The notes beneath the pieces were generated by a model. That model ran no database searches. It worked only from the letters and a program-made list of their open reading frames with translations, and was not told the DNA's origin. This document shows, piece after piece, positions 50,940-58,113 of a DNA stretch of 64,000 bases; positions within the stretch are counted from its first letter, which is position 1; each line of letters starts with the position of its first letter. The position numbers and the translations under genes were made by a program. Source of the DNA: Paralvinella palmiformis (lineage: Eukaryota > Annelida > Polychaeta > Terebellida > Alvinellidae); assembly GCA_025642065.1 (NCBI GenBank), contig JAODUP010000463.1, positions 62,001-126,000 on the forward strand, in the 5' to 3' direction.

Positions 50940-53624
50940 TCAAATGAATTGTCATGGTTTCTAAAGTGAATGGATTCATTGTCCTTTTGGTGCTTTCACA
51001 TCATCTGCAGCTTTGGAAATGATGGCAATAGCTTCTAAATAGGCATCACTTAATCCTTTTTTGTATTAAAAGTTCTATTGGTTATGAGCATCTAATAATT
51101 ATTATTGCAATACTAATACATGATTACTATAAATACATGTTAAAAAATGGATACATTTATATTATATTATAACATTGTTACAAAACGTCTTTAAACTTGG
51201 TTGATCAGATTGGAAAAATGTAAAAGGCTATGCCTATAATGTTTTGGATAAATGTGAATAAATCTTATTTTTACATATAATAAATATCAAAGTACAACTA
51301 TATCATAGGAATTATATTTGAATAGGTATGTCATGAACAATTCTTTTTTAATAATGTTATTAATATTTCATCAATAGAGAAAGAAAGGAAATAAAAAACA
51401 TTCTGCAGCAATGCTTTCCATGATAAATAATGTTTTACCACACAATTTGAGGCAATATCTTTTATTAGAGTGACCCTAAAAGGCTAATCCATTGTAAAGG
51501 GGATAGTATCATGAGTAATGGTTGTAACATTGTGTTGAAAAAAGATGCTTATAATTTATTCATTGTACTTAACACAAATATTAAAAGCATGATAAATTGA
51601 CTTGCTTTCGGGGAATTACATGGCAGAGTGAATACAAATCTGTAAATAATATGTTTTAACAATTTTATGGGAATGATGTTTAAAATTATTTGAGCATTTC
51701 ACATTTTACTGCTAGTATTTTAGCACATATTAAAAGAAATGTAAGATAATGGTTTAATGAAGCTCTTTAGATGCTATAAATAGTAAACAATTCAAAACTA
51801 ATTAATTTGTTTTATAGCTCCAAACAATTGTGATTCGTTTTAGTGTTTAATGATTAAATAAAAGCCATAGTTGTTTTGTTATTTTTATGTCGACATTTAT
51901 CAAACTGTTAGATTAGTTTATGATAAATTTGTGGGTTAAATAACAATACTGACAATACTGGCATTTGGAATTCATCTGGCAACCCACAACCTGCGTTGTC
52001 ATCCACCTGGCAATAAACAGCAACTGAACATATATAGTAGCATGCAATATATCAAGATGATCCATGTCATTCAAGAAACTTTCTCAGAAAACCTGTTAGT
52101 AATACTCCAGCCACATATGGACCATATTGTTTTAGATAACTAAACCAGTTATTTACCATGCCATAATTCACATGCTGTAAAATGAAAAGAGAAATATTTT
52201 GTGACAGATGTAATTTTATTTGAAGATGATGGCAAAATGACTCCAGTACATCACCATATTCCTGTATGCACACGTTTTAATGACTTCACCACTTCTCTAG
52301 CTGAACTCTTGCCACGGGTCTAAAATGTTTCTCATCAAACATTAAATTGAGTGTACGATTGAGTACATACTTAGCAACGCAGTGCTGCAGTGATTATACT
52401 CTTGCATGCCAATTCAATGCAACTAATACCCATTTCAGTAATTGTCCATTGCAGAAGTAGGTTTTAAGCCAAATTGAGTATTCACTATTGAATTGAAATT
52501 GATAATAAGTTGATGTTTAGTCATTAACAAAAATAAAGAAATGTCATTAAACATAAAAGGTTCAAACGTTGAACTTTTTAATGATTAAATTTAGCAGAAT
52601 ATAAAGTCTGTAATTTTTATTTGATGATTGACATTTTTGTGACATTTTATTAAATATAATTTTGTTGTATTAAAACGCCATACTATTCATCATATTTGTA
52701 AATAAATAAAACAGTACAGCTAAATAATTTATTTTGCAAATTAATTAATTTTGCTGTCACTGTGTGTAGAAATGGTTCAACCCCTTCGTATTCATCAGTA
52801 ATGGAGACCAACTATATTGTAGTGAATGCGCTCTGTCATAACCAGTGTAGAAATGATCTAAAGTCATCTACTGTTAGTAACAGTCAACTCTTGTCTGTAC
52901 AGTTTGTCATATATGAGATATATTTTAAAAGCTGTCTTGTTTTGTTTGTGTCATTTCAGCAGCTAATAACATTCCAGCCAATGCAGTGCAATCAGCAGAG
53001 ACCAGCAACAATCCTTGGGGTTCACCAGAGACAGGAGTCTCTGGTGCAAATAAGATACCTGATGCCGAATTCTGGCTAAGCGCAGCCACATCTATCGCCA
53101 AGGATTCCACGCCCACAAAGAACTCAGCCGCCGAGACGCCACCTCTACAGTCGGCAGTGATCAATACTGGCACGGTGATGAATGGAGTAGTACAGTCCAG
53201 TCCGGGTCCAAGTCCGAACCCATTAGCCATACAGCAGTCATCACCATGGGCATCGCCAGCACCAACCCCGATACCGACTCAGCCACAACAGCTACATTTC
53301 AGCCCAGCACAGAGGGCACCGTACCTGGGCCAAATACGCAGTCATTCCGTGGACACTGCCGAGGTCTGGCAACAGCACCACCAGAAGGCGCCGATGCTTC
53401 GTGATATCTCCAACAGGGGACAGGTGGCTCAGTTCACATCACAGACACAGCAAGGCAGTGTGCCGGCTCAGTGGAGCTCAGTTGGCAACAGTGGCCAGAC
53501 AGCGGCTGCCTTTCCTGTTGATCCTTTCGATGCAGCCTGGGCGACAAAGCCTAGTGCCAAGTCTAATAATCCATTCCATACAGGTGATACCAGTATCACT
53601 AAAACGTTTGAGGTTAATTTGTAG
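14730..53624 (+). CDS. numb: Numb, PTB-domain endocytic adaptor and Notch inhibitor (spliced)
   Basis: Joined exons: 14730-14744, 20998-21135, 27821-27895, [31280-31342], [31619-31648], 32664-32741, 40039-40179, 47477-47663, 49031-49237, 49388-49567, 52960-53624. All junctions are GT/AG and in phase, giving 561 residues (592 with both bracketed cassettes), close to the roughly 550-650 of known Numb proteins. Seen: basic N-terminus with [12 protein letters not shown] domain about residues 35-175, including [52 protein letters not shown] and [15 protein letters not shown]; basophilic-kinase sites FSFRG (Ser240) and [12 protein letters not shown] (Ser258); DPF motifs at 319 and 528; PDAEFW near 374; terminal NPF at 544; end KTFEVNL. 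Family knowledge: Numb is a cortical cell-fate determinant that binds alpha-adaptin through DPF and EH proteins through NPF, drives endocytosis and antagonises Notch; aPKC phosphorylation releases it from the membrane. Identification is secure; the exact N-terminus is not. Confidence 0.97.
15062..15315 (+). mobile_element. Two adjoining SINE family B fragments
   Basis: The first (15062-15188) has GTTGTGAGTTCGAATCTGAC, GGGATGTTTCTCTGGAGAG and TTGCCCCTTGGAT. The second (15190-15315) has CAAACCTCCATGCTGTTGG, TTCAAATTC, then GCCATATGACCCAGGTGTAA. Both are diverged and one appears joined to the other. Confidence 0.65.
15490..15622 (+). mobile_element. SINE family B copy, diverged
   Basis: It has TGGTGCACTTGTTAGGGCAT as the A-box region, GTTGTCATCTCAAATC as decayed B box, CATGCCTGTGTTGGTGGC, and GACCAGGATTGAGACTAAAG. 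Confidence 0.6.
16108..16262 (+). mobile_element. SINE family B copy
   Basis: Clear tRNA-like head TGATGGTGCAGTGGTTAGAG, GTTAGTTCAAATCCAGC as B box, then GACATGTTTCTCCAG, TTGCCTCTTGGAC and CTAAACAACTCAAC. Confidence 0.8.
16785..16920 (+). mobile_element. SINE family B, heavily decayed
   Basis: GGGGTTGAATCCCAG, GTTTATGGGATGTATCTCC and a final GAGCGAGTTAGACAAC keep the family order. The head is barely recognisable. Confidence 0.4.
16950..17110 (+). mobile_element. SINE family B copy
   Basis: CTGATAGCGCAGTGGTAAGA, CACTACAAATCTC, GTTGGATGTATGCTTAAGAG, CAGCCATATGTTCCAGGTGT and GACCAGTGTCCATGCTAAAC appear in family order. Confidence 0.75.
17150..17252 (-). mobile_element. tRNA-like SINE head, minus strand
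   Basis: The minus strand reads TTGGTGGCTCAGTGGTTTGA then GTCACAGGC and, farther on, AAGATTTGACTCC. This fits A- and B-box spacing of a tRNA-derived head. It lacks tRNA pairing. Confidence 0.45.
18371..18437. repeat. 29-nt tandem repeat with GGGTTTAGCCC palindrome
   Basis: Two identical 29-nt units (starting at 18371 and 18400; each TAAACCTGGGTTTAGCCCAG plus CGAGCGGGT) and a third partial unit. The unit carries near-palindromes TAAACC..GGTTTA and GGGTTTAGCCC. A diverged flank at 18340-18370 carries more of them. Confidence 0.9.
18868..19052 (+). mobile_element. SINE family A copy
   Basis: GTACCTGGGTTCAAGCCCCAG as B box, ATGTCTGAAGGGTATTTCAT, then TTACATTTGAGAG and GATTTAGCCTACTATGT match the family in order, with moderate decay. 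Confidence 0.7.
19530..19900. promoter_or_regulatory. CpG-richer island, possible alternative promoter or enhancer
   Basis: Base composition here is clearly richer in CG and less repetitive than the surrounding intron. It lies about 1.1 kb upstream of the first constitutive coding exon, which has its own start codon. No donor or start site is convincing, so this is only a composition-based suggestion. Confidence 0.25.
20035..20058. repeat. Short (GT)n and GTTT run
   Basis: About eight GT units then TTTG units. Confidence 0.8.
20998..21135 (+). CDS. numb: numb exon 3: basic N-terminus and start of the PTB domain
   Basis: The acceptor is GTTTCAG|TTG and the donor AGG|GTATGT, phase 0 at both ends, 46 codons. 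The ATG at 21007 sits in a near-ideal context (ACCATGG) and would start the shorter isoform. It encodes [33 protein letters not shown] and EGTCSFQV. The RSFSFRKKK patch matches the N-terminal aPKC target and membrane-binding patch of Numb proteins. HQWQ followed by CSF.V is the conserved entry into the PTB domain. Confidence 0.95.
21336..21991. repeat. Inverted repeat pair, arms 21336-21430 and 21922-21991
   Basis: The reverse complement of the first arm matches the second over GTTTCCCAATGGAG.TTGGCA, C.ACTAGATTTG, TTACCACCTCATG and ACCTTCGTTCGTGATCAGAT. The first arm has an extra 27 nt or so in the middle; the second has an extra TTG. TA repeats flank the first arm. It could be two copies of a small MITE in opposite orientation or a fold-back element. 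Confidence 0.85.
21541..21568. repeat. (CA)n microsatellite
   Basis: Simple CA repeat. Confidence 0.9.
22049..22076. repeat. (TTTG)n microsatellite
   Basis: About six to seven TTTG units. Confidence 0.9.
23099..23128. repeat. C-run followed by (CT)n
   Basis: About eleven C then nine CT units. Confidence 0.9.
23343..23380. repeat. (TA)n microsatellite
   Basis: Simple TA repeat. Confidence 0.9.
24775..24813. repeat. (TA)n microsatellite
   Basis: Simple TA repeat. Confidence 0.9.
27237..27772. other. Unexplained stretch open on both strands
   Basis: The plus strand is open for 139 codons (27237-27656) and the minus strand for 130 (27772-27380), overlapping, and ending about 50 nt before numb exon 4. 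The minus frame contains [20 protein letters not shown] and [20 protein letters not shown] and looks more protein-like. I recognise no domain. It may be a transposon relic. Confidence 0.35.
27821..27895 (+). CDS. numb: numb exon 4: first PTB strands
   Basis: 25 codons in phase 0, from a T-rich acceptor ending TTTTTTTTCCAG to the donor TCG|GTGAGT. It encodes [20 protein letters not shown] followed by KALKS. This is the conserved YLG..EV.ESRG..C.EA..LK block of the Numb PTB domain. It ends exactly where vertebrate Numb carries its alternatively spliced 11-residue insert. Confidence 0.97.
28772..28804. repeat. (CA)n(GA)n microsatellite
   Basis: CA units followed by GA units. Confidence 0.9.
29036..29066. 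repeat. (GT)n(CG)n microsatellite
   Basis: GT units leading into CGCGCGCG. Confidence 0.9.
30080..30242 (+). mobile_element. SINE family A copy
   Basis: GGGTTCCAACCCTAGC as B box, AAGTTGTTTCATCTTTCATT, TTACTTTTGGATGTC, GCCCATTCATCTTGCC and GTGCACAAAAGTGGCCGTAA appear in order. Confidence 0.8.
30571..30716 (+). mobile_element. SINE family B copy
   Basis: AGTGCTGCAATTAGAGCACG, CTGCAAACCTGCGGGTTGTT, TACCTGTGTTTGTGGGATTT, and a CAACAACAAC tail. Confidence 0.8.
31280..31342 (+). CDS. numb: numb cassette microexon a (21 codons, basic PTB insert)
   Basis: 63 nt, phase 0 at both ends, so inclusion or skipping keeps the frame. The acceptor is ACCTTGCAG, with a poor pyrimidine tract but branch-like CTAAT/CTGAT upstream. 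The donor is CAG|GTACTG. Both sites are weak, as is usual for regulated exons. It encodes [10 protein letters not shown] then [11 protein letters not shown], with eight basic residues and one acid, inserted between KALKS and QCKGKY of the PTB domain. A CA-rich repeat starts about 10 nt after the donor. It is unlikely to be a chance gap: it is open in the gene frame and flanked by usable sites. Its expression is untested. Confidence 0.7.
31352..31381. repeat. CA-rich repeat just downstream of cassette exon a
   Basis: GCACGCACGCACACACACAT and further CA units start about 10 nt past the donor at 31343. CA-rich intron elements of this kind bind hnRNP L in animals and can regulate an upstream exon. 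Function here is inference. Confidence 0.8.
31619..31648 (+). CDS. numb: numb cassette microexon b (10 codons, acidic PTB insert)
   Basis: 30 nt, phase 0 at both ends. The acceptor is good (CATTTTCCAG) and the donor strong (GAA|GTGAGT). It encodes [10 protein letters not shown]. It lies 276 nt after microexon a and at the same point of the PTB domain. Skipping, either exon alone, or both would all give intact frames, so four PTB forms are possible. Because it is so short, the evidence is splice sites, phase and position only. Confidence 0.6.
31649..32663 (+). other. numb intron 6 with (GT)n at 32348-32378
   Basis: About 1 kb. A GT repeat lies roughly 290 nt before the acceptor of the next constitutive exon. 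Nothing else is evident. Confidence 0.6.
32664..32741 (+). CDS. numb: numb exon 7: PTB strands, LRVVDE block
   Basis: 26 codons, phase 0. The acceptor is TTTACTTCCAG and the donor AAA|GTAAGT. It encodes [20 protein letters not shown] and VDEISK. The .LYVSGD.LRVVDE pattern is a signature of the Numb PTB domain. A long (GT)n tract begins about 24 nt beyond the donor. Confidence 0.96.
32764..32803. repeat. (GT)n just downstream of numb exon 7
   Basis: About nineteen GT units start 22 nt after the donor GTAAGT. UG repeats in this position can bind CELF or TDP-43 type proteins. It is read across on both strands by repetitive frames that are not genes. Confidence 0.9.
34320..34680. repeat. Loose interspersed GACCAGCCTT repeats
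   Basis: GACCAGCCTTATT or close variants occur near 34323, 34360, 34443, 34562 and 34664, with AGGCATTNNNNAGA and CCAGGCC nearby. Irregular spacing suggests an old tandem array. Confidence 0.45.
35338..35398. repeat. (GATA)n then (GA)n
   Basis: About seven GATA units followed by GA-rich sequence. Confidence 0.9.
36130..36169. repeat. (GA)n with GATA
   Basis: About fourteen GA units then two GATA units. Confidence 0.9.
37549..37672 (+). mobile_element. SINE family A, 5'-truncated
   Basis: Starts at GGGGGCATATCTGAAGGTTA. The rest is close to family core: CATTACCTTTGGAGGTCGCT, GGCCCATTTAGCCTACCATG, TGCACAAAAGTGGCCGTAAA and an ATC tail. Low decay suggests a younger insertion. Confidence 0.85.
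38462..38647 (+). mobile_element. SINE family B copy
   Basis: CACTCCGATGGCACAGTCAC, ACACCTCCATAGAGTGTGGG, CAGGGTGTTTCCCTAATCAT, ATGTCCCAGATGTGACCAGA and a CAACAACAACAACAAC tail. Confidence 0.8.
39790..39831. repeat. (CT)n(GT)n
   Basis: Composite dinucleotide repeat. Confidence 0.9.
40039..40179 (+). CDS. numb: numb exon 8: PTB core ([16 protein letters not shown])
   Basis: 47 codons, phase 0. The acceptor is CACCGACAG and the donor ACA|GTAAGT. It encodes [38 protein letters not shown] and HGFLAIKET. This is the most conserved block of Numb, with the CAPDRN and [10 protein letters not shown] signatures. The frame stays open for 64 codons past the donor, so intron retention would give a PTB-truncated product. 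Confidence 0.98.
41107..41240. repeat. Composite CT/GT/CA/TA/GT/GA microsatellite
   Basis: Six consecutive simple repeats, including (CA)n and (TG)n arms around (TA)n, so the transcript could fold into a long hairpin. Confidence 0.9.
41605..41640. repeat. 9-nt tandem repeat TTAAACCTG
   Basis: About four imperfect units. Confidence 0.85.
43136..43171. repeat. (TTG)n
   Basis: Imperfect trinucleotide run. Confidence 0.85.
44990..45029. repeat. (TA)n
   Basis: Simple repeat. Confidence 0.9.
45770..45806. repeat. (GT)n(GTGA)n
   Basis: Short GT run followed by about six GTGA-type units. Confidence 0.85.
46010..46310 (-). pseudogene. LINE reverse-transcriptase fragment (CGVPxxxxLGPxLY motif)
   Basis: The minus strand reads [13 protein letters not shown] and then [20 protein letters not shown]. 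It resembles the conserved (SGVPQGSVLGPLLF) segment of non-LTR reverse transcriptases, preceded by a V.NG-like strand. The Q-G after VP is lost, and no longer frame continues either way. It lies in the intron between numb exons 8 and 9. Confidence 0.5.
47477..47663 (+). CDS. numb: numb exon 9: C-terminal PTB helix and linker
   Basis: The acceptor is GTTCACAG|GGT. The donor GCAG|GTATTC leaves phase 1. It encodes [20 protein letters not shown], then [15 protein letters not shown] and [19 protein letters not shown]. The [19 protein letters not shown] helix closes the PTB ligand groove. [17 protein letters not shown] is shared with fly Numb. Confidence 0.97.
47664..49030 (+). other. numb intron 9
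   Basis: Contains a family-B SINE at 48.0-48.17 kb and a TA repeat at 48,870-48,891. Otherwise AT-rich with nothing seen. Confidence 0.6.
48008..48172 (+). mobile_element. SINE family B copy
   Basis: GTTCTGATGGTGCAGTGCTG, GGTGTTTGTGGGATGTGTGT, GGAGTCGCCCATCGGCCATA, TGTCCTAGGTCTGACCAGTG. The head lacks part of the A-to-B segment. Confidence 0.75.
49031..49237 (+). CDS. numb: numb exon 10: phosphorylation-rich linker
   Basis: 207 nt, phase 1 in and out. The acceptor is ACTTGACAG; the donor AATG|GTAAAA is weak. It completes the split Glu codon and encodes [20 protein letters not shown], then [34 protein letters not shown] and [14 protein letters not shown]. The RP-HAT, RQ.SFRG and [15 protein letters not shown] motifs are conserved in fly and vertebrate Numb. 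The last two carry the serines targeted by basophilic kinases (aPKC, CaMK) and 14-3-3 proteins in known homologues. Confidence 0.97.
49388..49567 (+). CDS. numb: numb exon 11: CQQLSQGL motif and first DPF
   Basis: 180 nt, phase 1 in and out. The acceptor is CGTTACAG and the donor CCAG|GTAGGT. It encodes [20 protein letters not shown], then [19 protein letters not shown] and PFASAP. The I..ASP.K block and the CQ.LSQGL helix match fly Numb. DDPF is a potential alpha-adaptin ear-binding motif. The intron before it is only 150 nt, the shortest in the gene. Confidence 0.95.
49600..50520 (-). pseudogene. Degenerate pogo/Tigger (jerky-type) transposase relic
   Basis: Read on the minus strand, broken frames follow the order of a pogo-family transposase. 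First comes an HTH-like piece with [13 protein letters not shown], like the SGP.I..KA block. Then comes a DDE piece, [15 protein letters not shown], like P.KALLLLDNAPSHP. A stretch reading [20 protein letters not shown], then HQGII, follows, like the DG.I...LPPNTTS.IQPMDQGVI motif. The aligned catalytic Asp is Gly here, and stops and shifts are frequent, so it is dead. It lies antisense in the intron between numb exons 11 and 12. No terminal inverted repeats were identified. Confidence 0.7.
50889..50935. repeat. (TA)n
   Basis: About 23 units. Confidence 0.9.
52960..53624 (+). CDS. numb: numb exon 12: C-terminal tail with DPF and NPF motifs, stop
   Basis: 665 nt, from CATTTCAG at 52959 to TAG at 53622-53624; 221 residues including the split Ala. 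The tail is Pro/Ser/Gln-rich and low in complexity. It has [12 protein letters not shown] (matching the PNAEQW region of fly Numb), [11 protein letters not shown] for adaptin binding, NNPFHTGD for EH-domain binding, and the end KTFEVNL, like other Numb C-termini. The acceptor is a tandem CAGCAG (52957-52962), so an alternative start at 52963 would remove one alanine. Confidence 0.97.
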
Positions 53625-53880
53625 AACTAAGTCCGCTTCTGCCACTTTCCTAACATTCTTTTCATCTCCTCTGAAAAGGTTTGATGAATGTAGTACGAGT
53701 AAGAGTGATTTCTATGATTGGTCTTTGATCATTTGGTGATGAATGCGATCAGTTTTGTGTACATCCTTAACTTTATGATAGGACAGTTTGTGATTGAGCT
53801 AGGAATGGAATGGTAACTTTGGTCATATCTTGTGTTTATCATGCTTAATGTGTACTCTAATGCCTTCACGATTGTCAGAT

Positions 53881-53907
53881 AGTGTGTGTGTGTGTGTGTG
53901 TGTGTGT
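53881..53907. repeat. (GT)n in 3'UTR candidate
   Basis: About thirteen GT units, some 255 nt past the stop. Confidence 0.9.
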
Positions 53908-55696
53908 TTCCATCATATAATCGTTGTAAATGTGATTAATAATTTGATGAATTAGGCTGTTCTCAGCTGCCATGATGGGTGATAATACTTGTTTAAGCAT
54001 ATTATATTTTAACGTTCCAACTTGTATACTGTCGAGTGTAACACAGGCTGCTTGCTATTTATTAACAAAATATTTCCTCTCACTTGCAGACATCGTCCCA
54101 CTTCACATATAGTACCAGTGTGTGTGTGTATATGTCTCTGTGTGTGTGCATGTGTGTGAAAGAGTACTGACATGTGCCACTAAATAATGGATGATGTTTG
54201 TTCTCCAATGTACAAGCTGTACGATGTAATAGCATACATTATCATCTTGCGTTGTAGCAGTCATTGTCATGTCACCAAAGATAATGTGCACCAAGAACCA
54301 GTCTCATCATCGATGGATGGTCAAACTGTGTATTAGGGAAATTTATATTTTAGGTTTTTATCTTATGGACGTGTTATGTGATAAGGTCAAGTTCGATTCT
54401 AAGTTATATGTTACTGATCAGGTTTTATGATATACGTATATTTATTGGAATTATAGTGACTTGTGTGTGTGTGTATATAGAGAGTTCTCAATTTTCGTGG
54501 AAGGTGTTCAATTCTTATTTAGTCGAACTCCATTTCGGGGCGATTTATTATTTGACCAAGAGATAATTTTCTACTGGTAATTCATTTTATTTTTAATGAT
54601 TTGGGCTTTTCCTCCATGGCTGTAGAAATATTTGTTGATGAGAATGTTTTAGGATAATTTATGGTGGTATGCTACAGCAATCATTTTATTTTCCATTCAT
54701 TTTATACATTCAGTGTGTGTGTGCGCGCGTAAACAGATACACATTTGTGCAGTCACTTGTCCTCTTTTTCACACCTTCATCCTGTGTTCCTTATCACATT
54801 ATATTCGTGATGTTCGTGGTTGTGTCAACATGAGTGAATGGGTGTGGCATGTGAATGTATCTAAGTGAAGTGCATCGCTGGCACATGAGCGTAAGTTAGT
54901 ATGATGATTGCCTATAAACATGGATCACTGTGAAGAATCAAAAAACAAACATCGTCATTGTGCATTCTGTGAGCAATTGTATTATAGTACAACTATCATC
55001 CGTAGATCATTAATATCTTGGCTTCATACAGTGTTTTCAAATTAATCATCCAAGATTAGCAAGAAAACGTGTTAGTGACCAGACATATCTGTACATTGTA
55101 GTGTAATACATTTTGATTAGTTAGCCTCTAGAAGTACTGGAACTCTTGGTATCATAGAGTTAGTAATAATATTTACACACTGACTTGTATCGTGAGGCAG
55201 TGTGTTACTACTGCTAGTGTGTACACCAATTGATTTAAAACGTGTGCAGGTTGTAGCTAGATTAACTGTATGAAATCGTATTTAGGGGATTTCTGGTTTT
55301 TGCGGTTATTCTGCCAAATATCTCGCCATCTGCAAAGCAGTACCATTCTTATGCTAGTGCTATTCTGGCCATCAGACTAACAGAAAAATAACTCCCGAGG
55401 AGACCATCGGTGTGTGGAGAAGATCTGCCAACACCTGTACTCGTCAATGATCATTTTCTGTTCCCCAGGCTCTGTTTGCTGTAGTTAGCCGTGTTGTAAA
55501 ATGTGAATAACTTTGTTGTGGTTGGCTTTCTAAGTTAAGGAGGTTTAGGGCAAGGCTGGACCAGTTGTCCTACAAATATAGGTCATGTTAATTGTATGCA
55601 AATGTGGATCATATTAATTGTGAGCTAGACTCTGAATTAACTGTCATCCAAGATTCATACACGCTTGCAGTACATTGTGTACTTTGTGTGAGTGTG

Positions 55697-55734
<38 letters not shown>

Positions 55735-55751
55735 ATATACTCACACACACA
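55697..55751. repeat. (TA)n(TG)n...(CA)n
   Basis: TA and TG runs followed by a short CA arm, able to pair with the TG arm. Confidence 0.9.
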
Positions 55752-55970
55752 TAAGTTTGAATTTAGTGGGGTTCAGGGGTTTTGATCGTCCCTACAACTA
55801 CTGCCCCTAGAGTTGCTACTCAAAAAAAACTTGTCTGGCTTCCATATTTGGCCAGAGTTTTATGTACAAAATACTACAGTATTTTATGCTTGGTTCCCAC
55901 TTTCATGTGTAGGCCCCTGTTTAGACTCCCTGCTGCCCCCATTAATTTCTAACACAGTTGTGTGTGTGTT

Positions 55971-55971
55971 T

Positions 55972-56020
<49 letters not shown>

Positions 56021-56021
56021 A
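55971..56021. repeat. (TA)n(TG)n
   Basis: Composite dinucleotide repeat. Confidence 0.9.
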
Positions 56022-57734
56022 AAACACAAATGTTTTTAAGTGAAATTCAAGAATTTCAACGTCTAATATGAAATAACATTAACTAAGACTATATTGTTTG
56101 GATTTTCATAAATATAACGTCTCTATGTTATTTCATAGTCTCACATCTGTAATTAATCATAACAGTGTGAGCTTTTATGAATGGGACTATTTTTTGGTTT
56201 GTTTTTCAAGTCCATGTTTTACTGGTTTATCAATTCTATCAGTATTTCTTCTATAATAATATCAGCACATTGATCTTGCAGATCTTAATACATATGGAAG
56301 TTGCTGGATCTTTTAAGGGTCTTATTTTATACTCACATCAGCCTTGTAAATTACGTTGTTAGTAATATGTTGTGTTGTCTCATCATGTTAAAGTGTTGCC
56401 TTTTTCGCAACAGAATTGAATCATTACTTCATGGTATGACAGGCTTGTGCCAACTTGTGGTAGCATCCTTAGTAGAAGTAATACTTGTTTTGTAATTTTC
56501 AAATAATGTCGCATGAACGTCAACAACAACAAATAATGCATTCTGTATTAGTGCTGTGTATTTAAAACATGGAGATTATGTAAATTATGGCGATAAATAC
56601 AATTTCCTTTTCTAATGGTTACTTGCTAGATTTGTTTCCTTTTCAATTATGGTTTGGTATAGTTCTTTTTTATTTTATCAGAATACGGAGTTTAGTAGTG
56701 AATGGGTTTCGTGCCATTTTCGTCCATTCCATGCGAGTTGAGTGAGAATCCGCTTGGATCCCTTTACGTCCTGTGGCACAAACTGTTTTCGCTGGTAAAC
56801 AAAAGCATACGGACATTGATGTATGCCCGGGTAGTACCCCCCGAAAGCGCATATTTGCTATATTATCGTTGTGTAGAGAACATTGGTGGTCGGACATCAC
56901 TAACTCACCGAACCTTGCCAGTGTGGTGCGGTGATAGTTATAAACAGTTTATTATAACAAACACGTGGGTTTGTTTATATATGTCGCTTGCCTGGCCTCG
57001 ACCCTATCTTCCCCCCCCCCCCCAGTAATTGTTAACATATTTTATTATTCGCTGGTCCTGGATTTCCGAGGGAATCGATGTGCTGTTTGTGCTGTGCGCT
57101 ATGGTATGGTGATGTATTGTATTGGTTAGCGTTTGTGTTGTATGGGCCGGGTGGGATTCAGTATTCAGTGAATGTAATGATGTTAATGGGGTGAATGGGT
57201 GCAGGATGTTCGCGCGTCCCGTCTCACGCTAAGTCGCAAATAAACAAACTGCAGATAGTCACTTGATTGACGATGGCATTGTCTGCAGTTCGTTGTCGTG
57301 GGGCTACCTCTTGAGTTAACAGTGCGCTTCGTGTGTGTGCGTCTGTGTGGTCACGGTTACTTGTGTTTTACCCGACACAGGCTTTCACATATCTTTTTTC
57401 GTGTCTTGTCAACGTCCGTATATGTTAACAAAGCAAGGAGAGGCAGACCTTTGTTCTGGTGTTACCGTTATTGTGTTGTTTGATGATGCTTCGCTGTACG
57501 GTGGACCACGCCAGTAAACCTCTAATCAGATCAAAGGTAATGTATATAATTCGACACATTGTGTATGTATCTGTTAATGAATAAAGAAATAATATGAATC
57601 CTTTAAAATAAACCGAAAATTGCAATCCTGCACTCGTGTTGTCATATGTGTGTGTTTGTGAAACAGAGAATCAAACCTTACGATTACACCATCTGGATGT
57701 TTCCTATCAAAACATGCAACGTATCCTCTCGTTA

Positions 57735-57866
57735 GCTGTGTTTGAGTGCACGAGTACACGCTGTAAACCTTCAAGTTGTGTGTTCGAATCTGAGTGATAC
57801 TGGCTTATTTTATGAGATGTTTCATTAGAAGTCGCCCCTAAGCTAAGGCTAAAGACGAACTACAGT
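57735..57866 (+). mobile_element. SINE family B, diverged copy
   Basis: CACGCTGTAAACCTTCAAGT, GTGTGTTCGAATCTGAGTG, TGAGATGTTTCATTAGAAGT, CGCCCCTAAGCTAAGGCTAA. It directly abuts a family-C element. Confidence 0.65.
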
Positions 57867-57871
57867 ACTCC

Positions 57872-58113
57872 AGCCATGATAGCGCAGTTAGTTAGAGCGT
57901 AGGATGCGTAGCCGAAGGGTTGCGGGTTCGAGACTCCGGGAGCTCCAATGTTCTCATGTGGCGACTGGTTCACTCATCCATAAAAACTATATGTTTGAGT
58001 GACACTTTTTGCCTTTAATAGCAGCATGCGTTGTATGTTCCGTTTGGAGTTGAGGTGAGTGCTTCATTGAAGCAGGTCTGAGGCACTATATAAACATGCA
58101 TTATTATTATATA
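57872..58113 (+). mobile_element. SINE family C, full-length with LINE-like 3' tail
   Basis: The tRNA-like head GATAGCGCAGTTAGTTAGAG and GGTTGCGGGTTCGAGACTC give A and B boxes at tRNA spacing. The acceptor arms do not pair, so it is not a functional tRNA gene. The tail GGCACTATATAAACATGCA followed by TTATTATTAT resembles the 3' end of the LINE at 3.24-3.30 kb. Confidence 0.75.

Larger units (their letters stand above)
49568..52959 (+). other. numb intron 11
   Basis: The 5' third holds the antisense pogo relic. A 46-nt TA repeat is at 50,889-50,934. From about 50,940 to 52,760 the sequence is markedly AT-rich and carries no recognisable element or exon. Confidence 0.6.
53625..57585 (+). other. 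numb 3'UTR candidate and 3' flank
   Basis: No further coding exon is visible. By eye, the first canonical AATAAA after the stop is at 57239-57244, with another at 57580-57585 and one just beyond. If these are used, the 3'UTR would be about 3.6-4 kb. It contains GT and TA repeats (53881, 55697, 55972), a C-run at 57010 and no SINE. A shorter UTR ending at a variant signal is equally possible. Confidence 0.3.

Noticed and set aside
57877..57956. tRNA gene
   Set aside because: A- and B-box-like motifs are at good spacing, but the acceptor and anticodon arms do not pair, and the segment continues into a SINE body with a LINE-like tail.
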